In this document: piece by piece, positions 32,717-43,921 of the stretch
Layout: each line of letters begins with the position of its first letter
How positions within the stretch are numbered: position 1 is the stretch's first letter
Assembly (NCBI RefSeq): GCF_003589595.1
Contig: NW_020656077.1
Span: 1,541,369 to 1,605,368, forward strand
DNA length: 64,000 nt
DNA from: Hyposmocoma kahamanoa
Taxonomy: Eukaryota; Arthropoda; Insecta; Lepidoptera; Cosmopterigidae
Reading direction: 5' to 3'
Made by a program: the position numbers and the translations under genes
The notes under the pieces: model-generated
What the model was told of the DNA's origin: nothing
Seen by the model: only the letters and a program-made list of their open reading frames with translations
Databases searched by the model: none

Positions 32717-33152
32717 ACTTATACATGGTCCACTGTGCAAGTTAATACAATGTACCATATCATTTCTATTAGTGCTATGTTATCAAATTCCAAGATAATA
32801 ATATGTGCACTCTCTTATCAGTATAGCGGACAACAAAATAGCAAAACATAGACATTACACAAGGTGACTTTATGTAACTAATAAAATAATTTCCATTGCC
32901 GAGTGACCACGTACTTAGGTTAAATACTATCGCTGTAATGAACAACATCAATCAAATAATATAAATACTTGTTGAGTAACCCGTGCAAGTTATTCAACTA
33001 ATCGATTACGCCGTGGGAGAAAAATCTGACATTATTACTATGTCGTCGTTAACATTATTTACAAACTACTTTACACACATATTTTTGCGATTACACGCAT
33101 TTGTAATATCTACGCAGTTACTTTGGTGACATAATTATACGTAACATGTATC
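32717..33152. other. Non-coding interval
   Basis: Nothing recognisable. Confidence 0.35.
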
Positions 33153-33197
33153 AGTAGAGTTCTTTGTGAAAGAGTTCGTTCAGGGAAGTTCAAATTG
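33153..33197 (+). mobile_element. S1 fragment, 5' end only
   Basis: CAGTAGAGTTCTTTGTGAAA and GTTCGTTCAGGGAAGT match the first 45 bases of S1; the rest is missing. Confidence 0.6.
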
Positions 33198-33302
33198 CTC
33201 ATTAGAAAACTCATTGTAATAAAAAATATAATAAATTCATAGTGGAAAATCTCAGGGAATCATACTTCAATTATAATTTTAATACGTGAATGTATTTAAC
33301 AG

Positions 33303-33531
33303 AAGCAGCTAGCTCTTTATGAAATGTACCCCCAGTGAGGTATTGCCATCTTACATCTTTCTGCCACCAAACAGTAATGTGTGCATTATTGCGTTTAGGT
33401 TTTAAGGGGTAAGGGTGTAATTAAATTAAGGGCACACGGCAGTGCCCCTCAGATCTTTATGATTTAAAACTCTGAGTGGCACTGCAACTGTTATGGACAC
33501 ATTTCCCATCAAGACCACATGAAAAAAACAG
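33303..33531 (+). mobile_element. S1 SINE-like element, copy H, diverged
   Basis: The head, CTGCCACCAAACAGTAATG, CAGTGCCCCTCAGATCTTT and GAGTGGCACTGCAACTG are recognisable. The segment around the CTCAGGGTGACGGG motif is deleted. Confidence 0.75.
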
Positions 33532-34077
33532 CGTGTGGCCTAGGACTTATCATAATTCCTACTTTCAATATACCTTTTACCAATGTTATGAATTTTTATT
33601 TAATTTTAATTAATAAGGAATGTATTATTTGATATTAAAGCAGTTGTCAAGATGTTATGTCGCTGGCGGCCTGTATATGTCAAACATATATTAGAAGACG
33701 TTGCAAGAGTCGCCGACGGCTCGTCTTGATAGGGAAAATGAATTAGGATCCACAAGGTTAATTACAGATGAATCTAGGCGATAGACGCGACCATGGAGCA
33801 AAAGGAACCCAGGTTATAATTACGGGCATAGTTAAATGTCGCGATTATCGGCACGACACGGCATTTCCTTTATTTACTCTGCCAACAACCCTGATTGCGG
33901 AAGCTCGATTCCACTTTATTTCTTCGACGTTGCAATTGGACTTGTGGTTCCTAGTTCCAATGTAAACCACCCCCATCTTCTTTTACGATATTTGCGTAAT
34001 TCATTTACATAAACAGAATATCGATACTATCTATGGTACAATAATACATAAAAAACAAGCACCTAATTCAAATCGAG
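33532..34077. other. Non-coding interval
   Basis: A 65-codon open stretch at 33768 has no recognisable content. No repeat seen. Confidence 0.35.
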
Positions 34078-34434
34078 TTCTTAGGTTTTCGCGGTTGTTA
34101 CACTTATGAAATGAAATTATTTTTTCGGATCGTTAATAAGAAAAGATATTTTTTTATTCGTATTATTGTAATAAAATAATTTGTAAAACGTAATATTCTT
34201 TGGAATATTAAAAATAAGGTATTTAATTAATACCTAACCTTTGTAACTATAGCGAAAAATAAGGTTGTTTGCTGTAATGTTAGATGTAACTGATTGTTGA
34301 TTTTACCATCTCAGTCAGCCGTGACCGTGTAAGGGGCCCGAAAAGTAGGTTTATTTGAAAAAAGAAATATACGCCATTTAAATCCCGAAAAATAGTTTCA
34401 ATTCCTATGTGTAACAATCGCGAAAACCTAAGAA
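34078..34434. repeat. Fold-back MITE, 357 bases (family F1)
   Basis: TTCTTAGGTTTTCGCG at the left is the exact complement of CGCGAAAACCTAAGAA at the right, and the pairing continues through GTTACAC and TTTTTCGGAT for about 55 bases. The interior has CATCTCAGTCAGCCGTGACC and GGGGCCCGAAAAG. ATCGA on both sides may be a target duplication. A related fragment is at 39.9-40.2 kb. Confidence 0.78.
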
Positions 34435-36531
34435 ATCGATATGCTAGTTGTGCCTTTTTTTGTTCCAAGCGTCGGATATAAGAAATTTTTTTCCTTCATA
34501 CCTTTGTTATATTGATTAGAAAGGTTACTTTGTGGCAATGTCTGTCAAAATTTAGTGATATTGTGTTAAGGGTTAAATTTGGTACATTGAGGCCAAATAA
34601 CTTTTACTATGGCGATTAAATTGAGGAAAAAGAGCTAACGATCAATCAATAGTACCTACCTTACAAAATGTTCAAGATACTCAATCAAAATTAATGGAAC
34701 AGTAATTTTTGTTTTATAACTGATATACACAAAACTTGGGCGGAACTAAGAATAATTATTAAATTCAAAACATTCGGAATTTATACCTTTGTTGTCGAAA
34801 TACCTTTTTAGCGAAAACACTTAAGGACAAAGGTGTCAAAGCTATTAACATCCATGGAAAACATAGAAACGGGCAACAACTAACATTTTCATGTATTCAG
34901 CAGGTACCGCAATTATTTGTAATAGTTATGCACGTCGTCGGTCGGCATAGATTCTAACCGTTCGTTCAGCAAGGTGATCTAGCTAGACATTTGCATAAAC
35001 TCCACTCCTGCGCAATTACGATTAAAATTGTCTATTTATTAAAGTACCTATACTTGTAGGATTTTACGCTAATTCTTTGGTACCTACTGATACAACAATG
35101 CGGAATACTGGGTTTACAGTGTATCAATGAATATCCTATAGAACAGTCAATTCGTCTAATTTAGAGACTCTTCGGCAAAAAAAGAATGGTGACCAGTTAG
35201 AGATACTGAATGCAAAAAGCTCTGTACCAAAACCATTCCCTGTCATTGGATAGCAACCCCGGTTGCAGGATCAGTTACTGCTTTGTAGTACAAACAGCTA
35301 CCATTGTGACGATGTGACCTCCTTCCATCGTCATCCCACCTTTTTATCACCTTTTCTCTGGTTCCTGGCCACTCGTTTCAAATTTTGAATCGTTCTTTAA
35401 TTTCTTTGCCTCGCCATTCTCATTTTGTTTCGTTCCGTCGTCAATCTCTGCTCAATCGCTGCAGCGAGCTGTGCTGCTTGTTTAATTTTTGACCCGTTTA
35501 CCAGTTTACCTACATGGGACAGCGGAGGCTGCGACGGCTACTACACTCTCCAGGTTACATTACAATCAATAGGACATTCTTAAGCGGTGGTTTCACCATT
35601 AACGAGTCTGAGATTTAGGCGCACAAGAACGAACTCTTTTTGATAGATGGAACGGGTGAGATGTAGGTTCTTAGTACATACCTGCACATCTGTTGTACGA
35701 ATGTAGCCTCCGCACGACGTATAACTATTTAAATTCTTGTAAGTCTGGCGCCGATTGTTGTTTCTTTCACCACGATGGGATTATAGTATACGCCATCGAT
35801 ACGACAAGAATACACACTTAGGTATTTATGTCAGGAGATTCTTTCCTTAATATTAGGACGGTACCTACAGTTAGTAAATTTGCTACATATTTAAGCTCGC
35901 CGTCTGAATACCTTCCTCACATAGTTCCCTATGTATAGTTCTAGTGCATACATACCTATTTTATTGACAAAATAGGAAGTCGAAATTGAAGCACACCCCG
36001 GACACTCCATACAACAGTCGAAAATTATTTACCTACTACTACTACATACAGCAATGCGCTATCTGCACACGCGCAAATGTGTGCGTGCAGTGGCAGGGTT
36101 ACCCATCACTTTCTCGTACATAATTCTAACGCGAATCTGTTATCTATAATTGTATAATAGAATCCTAATAATTAAACATGTTCATTACGTAGGTATTTAT
36201 ATCGATACAATATTATATTTTTCATTAATTCACTAACTAGAATAATATTGAAGATTTATTTAAAAAATATATTAAAAGCACTTAAAATGTTATATTTTGG
36301 ACGGGTACCTTTAAATAAAGTAACCTACGTATTTGAAATTGCGCGTCCAAGTATATCATTACCTAGTTAATAATTAGGTATATTCACTACGTAACATTTA
36401 TCGGCAATACAATTGAAAATTCGAGAACCCTTGTCTAGTTCACGAAGTTATAGCGTCTTATTGTATTGATATAATAAATCAGTATTATATATTACTCTGC
36501 ACTAGAGAAAACAATAATTGAATGAGTCTCA
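34435..36531. other. Non-coding interval, about 2.1 kb
   Basis: A pyrimidine-rich stretch near 35340-35470 and nothing else of note. No gene recognised. Confidence 0.4.
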
Positions 36532-37033
36532 GGGTCGTATTCTAGAACTTTACTCAATGCTTAAGTCAGGACTTGAGTATGATTCATAGCACTAGAAATC
36601 ATACTCAAGTCCCTGCCATTAGGGTCGTATTTCCAGTACTTGTGTTGCCAGTGCAATCCTGACTTGAGCATTGAATACGAAATCTAGAATACGACACTTA
36701 GAGTCGTATTCCAGAACTCTACTCAATACTCAAGTCAGGACTTGAGAATTGCAGTGAGCACTGAAAATCATACTCAAGTCCTTGTCATTAGGGTCGTATT
36801 TCCAGTGCTTGTATTTCCAGTGCAATCCTGACTTGAGCATTGAGAAGAGTTCTAGAATACGACCCTGAGAGTCGTATTCTAGAACTCTACTCAATGCTCA
36901 AGTCAGGATTGCAATTGAAACATAAGCACTGGAAATACGACTCTAATGGCAGGGACTTGAGTATGATTTCGAGTGCTTTAAACCATACTCAAATCCTGAC
37001 TTGAGCATTGAGTAGAGTTCTAGAATACAACCC
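36532..37033. mobile_element. Array of three H3 fold-back MITEs
   Basis: Units at 36532-36697, 36701-36865 and 36869-37033 are each about 165 bases with inverted ends GGGTCGTATTCTAGAACT. They are separated and flanked by TCA, TTA, TGA and TTA. Unit 3 is inverted relative to units 1 and 2. The single copies at 23.6 and 32.3 kb resemble unit 3 most in the interior. Confidence 0.88.
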
Positions 37034-38119
37034 TTAGACATAAGTTTTTTTACTTACTTCGTTTCATCTATCAAAAAACGAAAGAAACTCCTTTCTTTAT
37101 CCCGTTTAGATGATAATAAACAGCCCAATTCACGACCTTTATAAAAAGTAACGTAAAATGATGTTAAATATTAACGTACGACTTTCTTAATGAATAAATG
37201 AAAACTATATTCAAATATCAAAGCCGACTTAGCGCGAAAACGACTCGCCGACAGCCTTGTTGTCGTTCAGTCAATGTGACCGTCGATGTACGGGGCGTGG
37301 TGTAGTATCTAAGGCTAGGGAGGGGCGGAGAGTGTCCGTTCTCATTACTTATTTGTTCTCTGGTTGAAGTCAAATAGTTAAGAATAGAGTAAGTATTTGG
37401 GTAGAAGTGCATTGTTAGTTATGTTACGTATTCGAGTGCAGGATGATGCGTTCGAAATTGAACAACATATTTGCGGTGCGTTCCAAAGTTTTGGATTAGT
37501 TTTTATTTCGATCCTTTACTACAAGTGTTAAATAAAATGACACCATTTTTTAATATTTAGATTACAATGAATTACCTTTTAGTTATTCACATAATGACCT
37601 TGCGTTATTTCTTCGATTAGCTACTTCATTGTTCCTTTAGCAGTTAGTGACAACACACGAATTATTTTGGAATTCATTAACGCTAACAATAGAAATGATT
37701 TAAGAAGATACGCGTTTAAGTAACACGATAATTTTCTTGAAATATAAGTTGAATACAAGAAAGAGAAATTTAATCTAAATACACTTGTTTTTGTATTCAG
37801 TCACATAGTCGACGACTCAAGTGCCGATTTTGTTCTTGGATTTTATATTACCTACCTAGATTTTTTTATTACCCACTGGACAAAGTTTTTTTTTTAAATA
37901 AATTTATTTTATTTCTAAATATTCGCATTGTATTCCTGTACCAACATTGCACGGAATAGTGCGTAACCTACTTGTCATTTTCTCTCAACGGAAATATTCT
38001 AGCATTGATAAAATTCTTCAAATCCAATTAGTTTATAGAGAAACAAATACTACGTAAGGCGCACTTTAAGTTTCTGAAATGAATAAGAAAAAAAATACTA
38101 TAAATGGTCAGAAATGAAT
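37034..38119. other. Non-coding interval with a small CpG-rich patch
   Basis: At 37215-37345 the sequence turns CpG-rich, with GTTCAGTCAATG resembling an arthropod initiator and GGGGCGGAG downstream. This could be a promoter, but no transcript is supported. The rest is AT-rich. Confidence 0.3.
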
Positions 38120-39654
38120 TTATTGTTTCTCAAAATATTCTCCGTTAGCATTGATGCACTTTTTCATACGCATGAACCAATTTTGAAAACATTTATGCCT
38201 CTCCTCTATGACAACCTCTGAAACATTTTTCATACTCTTCGCCAGGATCTTCAGGTGATGAAAATCGTTGACCGCGTAGCTGGTTCTTAATTTTTGGAAA
38301 TAAATAAAAGTCACAAAGTGTCAGGTCGGGACTGAACGCGGGATGGCTCATAAGGTCAACGTTGTTCACTTTCAATAATTCATTTGTCTGTCTGGCCGTG
38401 TGAGAACTGGCATTTTCGTGGTTGATGACACGGCGTTTACGGTTTTTTTACGGAGTTTGTCTATAACTTCCGGCAGACAAATGGTCGTGTACCAATCACT
38501 ATTCACGGTACAACGATTCTCCAAAGAAACGGTAGCCGCGTGTCCAGTTTTATTAAAAAAAGAACCAATCATCCGCTTAGAGGCACTTTGCACGCGCGCC
38601 ACTTTGGTTGGTTTCGGCCATCGAGTACATAACCAGAAATAGAGACGAAATGTCATTTAATTTGTTTGAAAACTATTCAGCCATGTCATTACTGTGACAA
38701 CTGCGCTCCGATTGGCCAGCCCGAGTTCGAAACAATTGACGGGTATCGTCAACTGTTTCACTTCAAATCGGCCAGTTAATTTGAGCTTTGCTATATTGGA
38801 CGAAAATTGCAACATTACATATTAATATTTAATTACCGATGATATGTGATTCCGTTTGTTTTGTAATTAGATGTTTTGCTGTTCCCAAACCACCGAATAG
38901 AACGCACGGCATTTTTAGAGATATTATCTTTATTACAATAAATACAGAATATTTTTTGGAATATACGGAGACGTACACACAGGTCAGTCGTTGGCCTGTC
39001 TATATTTCAGTGCAAACGGAGAGTTGATATTTATAAGAGCTGTATCGCTAATGTGTTACCAGGAATATATGGCTCTTATTTCGTTTCTGTTTCTGGTTAT
39101 ATACTCGATGGTTTCGGCTCACATCGAAATACCCATACGCTCGATTGTTGCTTTGTTTTGGGATCGTAACTATAAATCCATGTTTCGTTACCTGTTGCGA
39201 TGTCCGACACCAAATTTGACGCCCCTTCGTTGAATCTGGTAAGCATGGCATTGCACCAAGTGACGCGATCCATTTTTTGAGCCTCAGTCAAAATGTGTAG
39301 GATCCACCGAGAGCACAGCTTTTTCACACCCAAATGATTGTACTTGATTCATGCCTAGGCCTAAAGATGCCCGAATCTTATGGTATGTCACATGCCTGTC
39401 TGTTATGATCATACGGCGCACAGCATCGATGTTTTTGTTGTTCACAACGTGGACGGGAGAACATCACGAAATTCGTCACTGAGATTCATTCACACGACCG
39501 CGTTTGAATTCTGCAAACCAGCTATAAATAGTCGTCTTGCATGGTGCTTCGTCGCCAAAAGCAGTTTGAAGCCGAGCGAAGCTCCGCTGAGCTGTTAAAT
39601 TACACTTAAAGTCGTAGAAAATCATACTTTGAAAATTTTCACGAGTTAAATCCA
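38120..39654 (-). pseudogene. mariner transposase pseudogene, split by T8 copy 4
   Basis: Starting at 39654 the minus strand encodes a mariner N-terminus (IFYDFKCNLTAQRSFARLQ, YSWFAEFKRG), then after a frameshift TEAQKMDRVTWCNAM, the first catalytic segment ATGNETWIY, KRMIGSFFNKTGHAATV, TTICLPEV, the second segment NHENASSHTA, the third SPDLTLCDFYLFP and, after another shift, FMRMKKCINANGEYFEKQ and a stop at 38120. The family needs three Asp residues (D,D34D). Here the first is Asn and the second Glu; only the third is kept. T8 interrupts it at 38619-39110 between the first and second segments. Terminal repeats were not resolved. Confidence 0.92.
38619..39110. mobile_element. T8 non-autonomous DNA transposon, copy 4, inside mariner
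   Basis: 492 bases with inverted repeats CATCGAGTACATAACCAG and complement, flanked by GTTTCGGC at 38611-38618 and 39111-39118. Removing the element and one duplicate restores the mariner reading frame, which proves the order of insertion and the duplication length. Confidence 0.95.
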
Positions 39655-39927
39655 TGGTGATGTAGACAACCAATTTTTAAAATGACACCACAATGTAAAA
39701 CCAAGTAACAGTCAGATGAAACAAACTATATTCTACAGCCAAGGAGTTCTATTTTCAAATGTTGTAATTACTTTTTATATACTGTTTATGTAAGTAGCCA
39801 GTACCGGAAACTTATAGTGTTGAGCCCTATGTATAATAATTTTATTTTAACGAATTGATGACCAGAATACTTTAACATTTAAAATGAATCTAAGTCGCAT
39901 ATATCTATTTGCTTTTCAAACTAATTA

Positions 39928-40226
39928 GACTTTCGGGCCCTGTCCCATGATCACAGCTGGCTGACTGAGATGGTGAAGTCATCAACCAGTTATGTCTAAT
40001 AATGCAAACCACTCAATATTTCAATATTGTTACAAAAGTTATTAATTATATTCCTTATTTTAAATTTTTTAAGAAACATTCCAATTAACGCTACACGTGT
40101 TTAACAAAATTATTATTTGTGAAAAAATAATTAAGCGCGATTTAAATCCGAAAAAAATAGTTTCATTTGGTATTAAAAAAAAATGATTTCATCAGTGTAG
40201 GTAACAATCGCGAAAACCTTCTAAAA
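39928..40226. repeat. F1 fold-back family, rearranged fragment
   Basis: TTTCGGGCCCTGTCCCATGATC with GGCTGACTGAGATGGTG (39931-39975) is the complement of the F1 interior at 34.3 kb. GATTTAAATCCGAAAAAAATAG and ACAATCGCGAAAACCTT (40139-40222) match its right arm. Confidence 0.6.
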
Positions 40227-40339
40227 ATACTTTAAACTAAGATTAATAAATTTTTAAAAATTAGTAGAGAATAAATGAAATAAAATACATAGAATACTAC
40301 TTATACGAGTATAACTTATTAGTATTGGTGTATACTGAA

Positions 40340-40754
40340 AACTATAAAAAAGAAATTATTTAGTTGAGTTATCCACACAACGCTCTAAAATTTACTCGAA
40401 GTTCGAACGCACGTGAGTGGGAGAGCGAGTGCCATCTGACGTTTCACCCTCCCGCGCGTCGCACCCGTCTACCCGACTCGCTTGTTCGCCGCGTCAGCCA
40501 AGGCAGCCACTCGCCGCGCTGCATCGCGTTGGTAGCACGTGAGTAGGGAAGTTTTGTTGTTCGCCGTTCCCCAGCCGTAAACCGCATATTTAGAACTGTA
40601 ATTTATCCCGTGTTCATTCACAAATAACACACAAACCTGTGAATAAAAACTATTTGTGCCCATTACCAGTGAACTGAAGGAACTGTGTGTTACAAAACAG
40701 TGTCTATAAACGTAATCTCTTCTAAGCATCTCTGCGAGCCGGCCCTCTCGTCGC
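40340..40754 (+). promoter_or_regulatory. CpG-rich candidate promoter and first non-coding exon
   Basis: A TATAAAA at 40343-40349 precedes a strongly CpG-rich segment (about 40395-40550) with CCCTCCCGCGCGTCGCACCC, two CACGTG E-boxes (40410 and 40536) and then a less GC-rich tail ending in CCCTCTCGTCGC followed by GTGAGT at 40755, a consensus splice donor. A second GTGAGT is at 40539. No long open frame starts here, so it would be a 5' UTR exon of a gene to the right, beyond the window or not seen. Inference from composition and signals only. Confidence 0.35.
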
Positions 40755-40760
40755 GTGAGT

Positions 40761-41849
40761 ATTCTAAAGTTATTTTAACTGTACTTTCCATGGTCTGCCA
40801 TGGCATGGCTTCGAGGCTGTCAAGTACGTGTTCGCGGAAAAAAACTAGTAGGTATTAGTCGGCGAATCGAATTATTGAATGATGTCGACATAGATAGGTC
40901 TTACGAGAAAACAGTCGATCTAGGTCGCATCTTGCAATTTATTGGCTCTCCCTTGGTGCCTGGGTCATTCGAGATGTAATGTGGAAGTCCGCTTCAGATT
41001 AGCAAATTGATTTGGAACCGGTCGGCAAAGGTAATTTGCATTTTAGTGGTTCGAGACGCCAGTTTTTTCACTAATTGTGGTCGATTTGGTCCGCATTTCT
41101 TGAGTTTGCGGATAAAATTTGCGGCGGTGTTTATAACTTATCTTTTGAGAGTTCTACATGACGTGGTAAAACTGTATTTCTTAAGTAAGCACCTGCGATA
41201 GCCAGGAGTTGAGTGGCACAAACACGTCATCAGGTACTTCTGTTTGAATATTCAATGTATTGTTCAATAAGGGCTGATAACTATTATCATTTATTATCAT
41301 TCTATCTGAAGTTATGAATATTTTGTAGAATTCAAACCTGTACAGGAGGATCAATGGTCACTTTACAATTTAATGTGCACTTTTGATAGTCTCTAACCAA
41401 AATTCATCTGAAAAAAATTTAAAGTGCCAATTCATTGTGACATAGGACCTTAATTAAAGATTTTTTAATGAAATTTTCTGATGATTTCTCAACAATTAAA
41501 GCTCTCAGATTGTTATGTATACTTACTTTTACATTTAGTTGTCAAATACCGACAAGATTTTGTAGTACTCATTAAGAAAAGAGCAATATAAACCTGTGTC
41601 TGCTTCTGAATTGTAACCTTTATATCTGCAATCCTACGTGTGCTATTGCAGATTTCAATTAAACTGATAATTTTGTACTCAAAAGATACAAATACAAGCA
41701 ATTTCATCTTTATTTAGTTACTTAAAATAAAATCCTGACTTCGACTACCAAGTATTTGTTACCCTATCTTCCAGGGCTGTTTCATACAAAATATAGAATT
41801 CTATAGGAGAACACAATGTAAAGTGCGAAATTTGTATAGGAAAAATTCA
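40761..41849. other. Non-coding interval
   Basis: No gene or repeat recognised. Confidence 0.4.
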
Positions 41850-41990
41850 GGGGGTGTACTCCCGTTTCGAAGAATTACTGTCAAAGAAGTAATATTCGAC
41901 CAAATCCAATGTCAAGTATTAATTATATTACTTATTTGATAATAATTGTTTCGGGCAGATGTCGGATAAAGAACGGAAGTAGACTCCCTG
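41850..41990. repeat. Fold-back MITE (family F2), first copy
   Basis: TTTCGAAGAATTACTGTCAA and GATAATAATTGTTTCGGGC are inverted; outer ends read GGGGGTGTACTCCC and GGAAGTAGACTCCC. The family recurs at 58.8 kb with the shared core GAAACAATTACTG-CAAATAAG. Confidence 0.65.
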
Positions 41991-42548
41991 TTTCAAATTC
42001 TTAAAGACGACGGTACGTGCACTCAGGACATAATAAGACGTTTTTTATTTTTTACTGACAAAAGTATATTAAGTAAACTGGGTTTCGCGTTACCGTACGT
42101 ATTGAATGAGCTAACTGCATCAATTGCGAAATTCGCAGAGCGCAAAAAGTGTCGGGTCAATTCTAAATTTGCCTTGACACACCGCCGCCGTTAAAACAAT
42201 CCTCATTTGGTATCGGGTACCGTTGCGACATAACAATGTTAATTTGTTCTACCATTTAAGGCATTAGTAATGAAAGTGCCAGCAGCATCGTTGGAATATG
42301 CTAGGAATTTTTAATAATATTTAAAGCCACAAGCGTAAGAAATGCCCTAAGAGAAAAAGTCATAGCCATTACCTTATTCTTTGCCAAAGAATAGATACGT
42401 ACCGAAGATTGTTTTTAATGGGATTCGGTGAGCAACACTTATGACTAATGAGTTAATTAAGTATCGTTAACATATCGCATGTACAAACCATTACCGTCAC
42501 TAAACGACGAGGCATCTTTTAAAAGGAATTTTAATGTTTCTGAAAATA
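41991..42548. other. Non-coding interval
   Basis: Nothing recognisable. Confidence 0.35.
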
Positions 42549-43205
42549 TTTGATCAACCCATTTATACGTCACACGTTAAGCCATGGTCCGCCACGCTGG
42601 CCCCATGCGGGTCGAGGATTTCACACGGTTTCCGAGGGTTGTGAACCTTTTTCGACGAGCACGTTTCATCAATATATTTTCGTTTGCCGAAAAGGTCATA
42701 GATAATTTCAAATTTAATTTCGTACAGATGAAGGGCACTGGGACCCCACGGGCCAAGGGTTTCGACCCCAAAGGCTGTGAATAGGTAGTCGGAGTTGAAA
42801 TCCTGGTACTTATTACTTTTTATTTTTTTCCGCCAGCTTATCGTCATGTGACATGTCTGACGCCCAGTTGTCGGTCCATACTACAAGGGATGAGAGTCAT
42901 TCTGTACAAAATTTTATCCTAAAAATTGATAGACTGTCTGGGAAACCCAAGGGCCGGCAGCTACCGTGCCCAACGCATTTGCATAGCCACACATAGGGGA
43001 GCAGCATCTTGGGCACCTTGCCGCGGGGACCCAATTTTATTCATATAATTTAAAAATTGCTTACTTTTATTTAAGCTTTTATGGTACCTTACCTGTATAT
43101 TATTAAATTAATAATTGAATTTCGCACATAAATTCCGAAACTCTTACAGGCACGAGCCCAGATTCGAACCCACGGCAGGTCAAGCCATTTGACTGAACGG
43201 CATCT
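42549..43205 (-). mobile_element. S2 SINE split by a LINE insertion
   Basis: Minus strand: the head and B box (GGGTTCGAATCTGGGCTC, around 43160), then the body resumes at 42716 and ends near 42549 with CATGGCTTAACGTGTGACG. An AATTTCG-ACA repeat of about 13 bases flanks the intervening LINE at about 42718 and 43113, a good target duplication. Confidence 0.72.
42730..43112 (-). pseudogene. LINE ORF2 C-terminal fragment
   Basis: Minus-strand codons around 42840-42730 include KSNKYQDFNSDYLFTAFGVE and TLGPWGPSALHL. The GVETLGPWGPSA block is a conserved segment near the end of ORF2 in several insect LINEs. The other 270 bases have stops and no clear frame. Confidence 0.6.
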
Positions 43206-43689
43206 GAAAATAAGTTTAAATTTAAAAAAAGCGATATTTACATTTAGTGATCACATTGGTTTCAACGGGTAACTTACTTAGTTTTATAATTAACTATCTT
43301 ATGCTACGTATCAATGGCTTCTAGTACTCAAAATCATTGAAAGATTTATTTAGAACAATAACAAACTGGGCCATACATACGCAATACGACTTTAGTAGGT
43401 AAGAAAATCAAGGTGTTTGTGGTCATTTGTATAGCCATTATGATAATAATTGTCACGTAGATCAGTAACTTAGAGATAAAGGGAACGCGGATTTAGTTAA
43501 TACATGCATAACATGACTATTGTATCATTATCTCTTAAACAATCATGTCACGAAATGTCTAACGACGTTTTATATTTTTGTGTACTGTTATAGAGACACA
43601 TGTGGTAGACGTAATAAATAATAATAGCTAATAAGTTTTAGTCAATAACTTGACTAAAACTTTTTATAAAATGTATGTAGTCAGCGGAG
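43206..43689. other. AT-rich non-coding interval
   Basis: Nothing recognisable. Confidence 0.35.
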
Positions 43690-43921
43690 TCTACACAAAT
43701 GCCGCCAAGTAGTAATGTTAGCATTACCGCGTTCCGGCTTTGAATGGTAAGGGTGGTGAAATGACAGGCACTTGGGACTTGGCAACTTGTGTCTCAGAGT
43801 GAAGGACGCAGTGACAGTGCCCCTCAGATCTTTGGGATCTAAAGCTCTGCGTGGCACTGCAACTGTCATTTACAGGCTTACCATCAGGCGCACGAATTGT
43901 TCGTCCCGTCACTAGAAAAAA
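43690..43921 (+). mobile_element. S1 SINE-like element, copy I
   Basis: Begins within the head and continues through GCCGCCAAGTAGTAATG, GTGCCCCTCAGATCTTTG and GTCCCGTCACTAG, with an A run. Slightly 5'-truncated. Confidence 0.8.

Noticed and set aside
36532..37033. CRISPR-like or satellite array
   Set aside because: Units are palindromic MITEs of 165 bases, one inverted, separated by insertion-target triplets.
37215..37345. Promoter with initiator and downstream element
   Set aside because: GTTCAGTC fits an initiator, but the downstream motif is a poor match and no exon follows; left as a note only.
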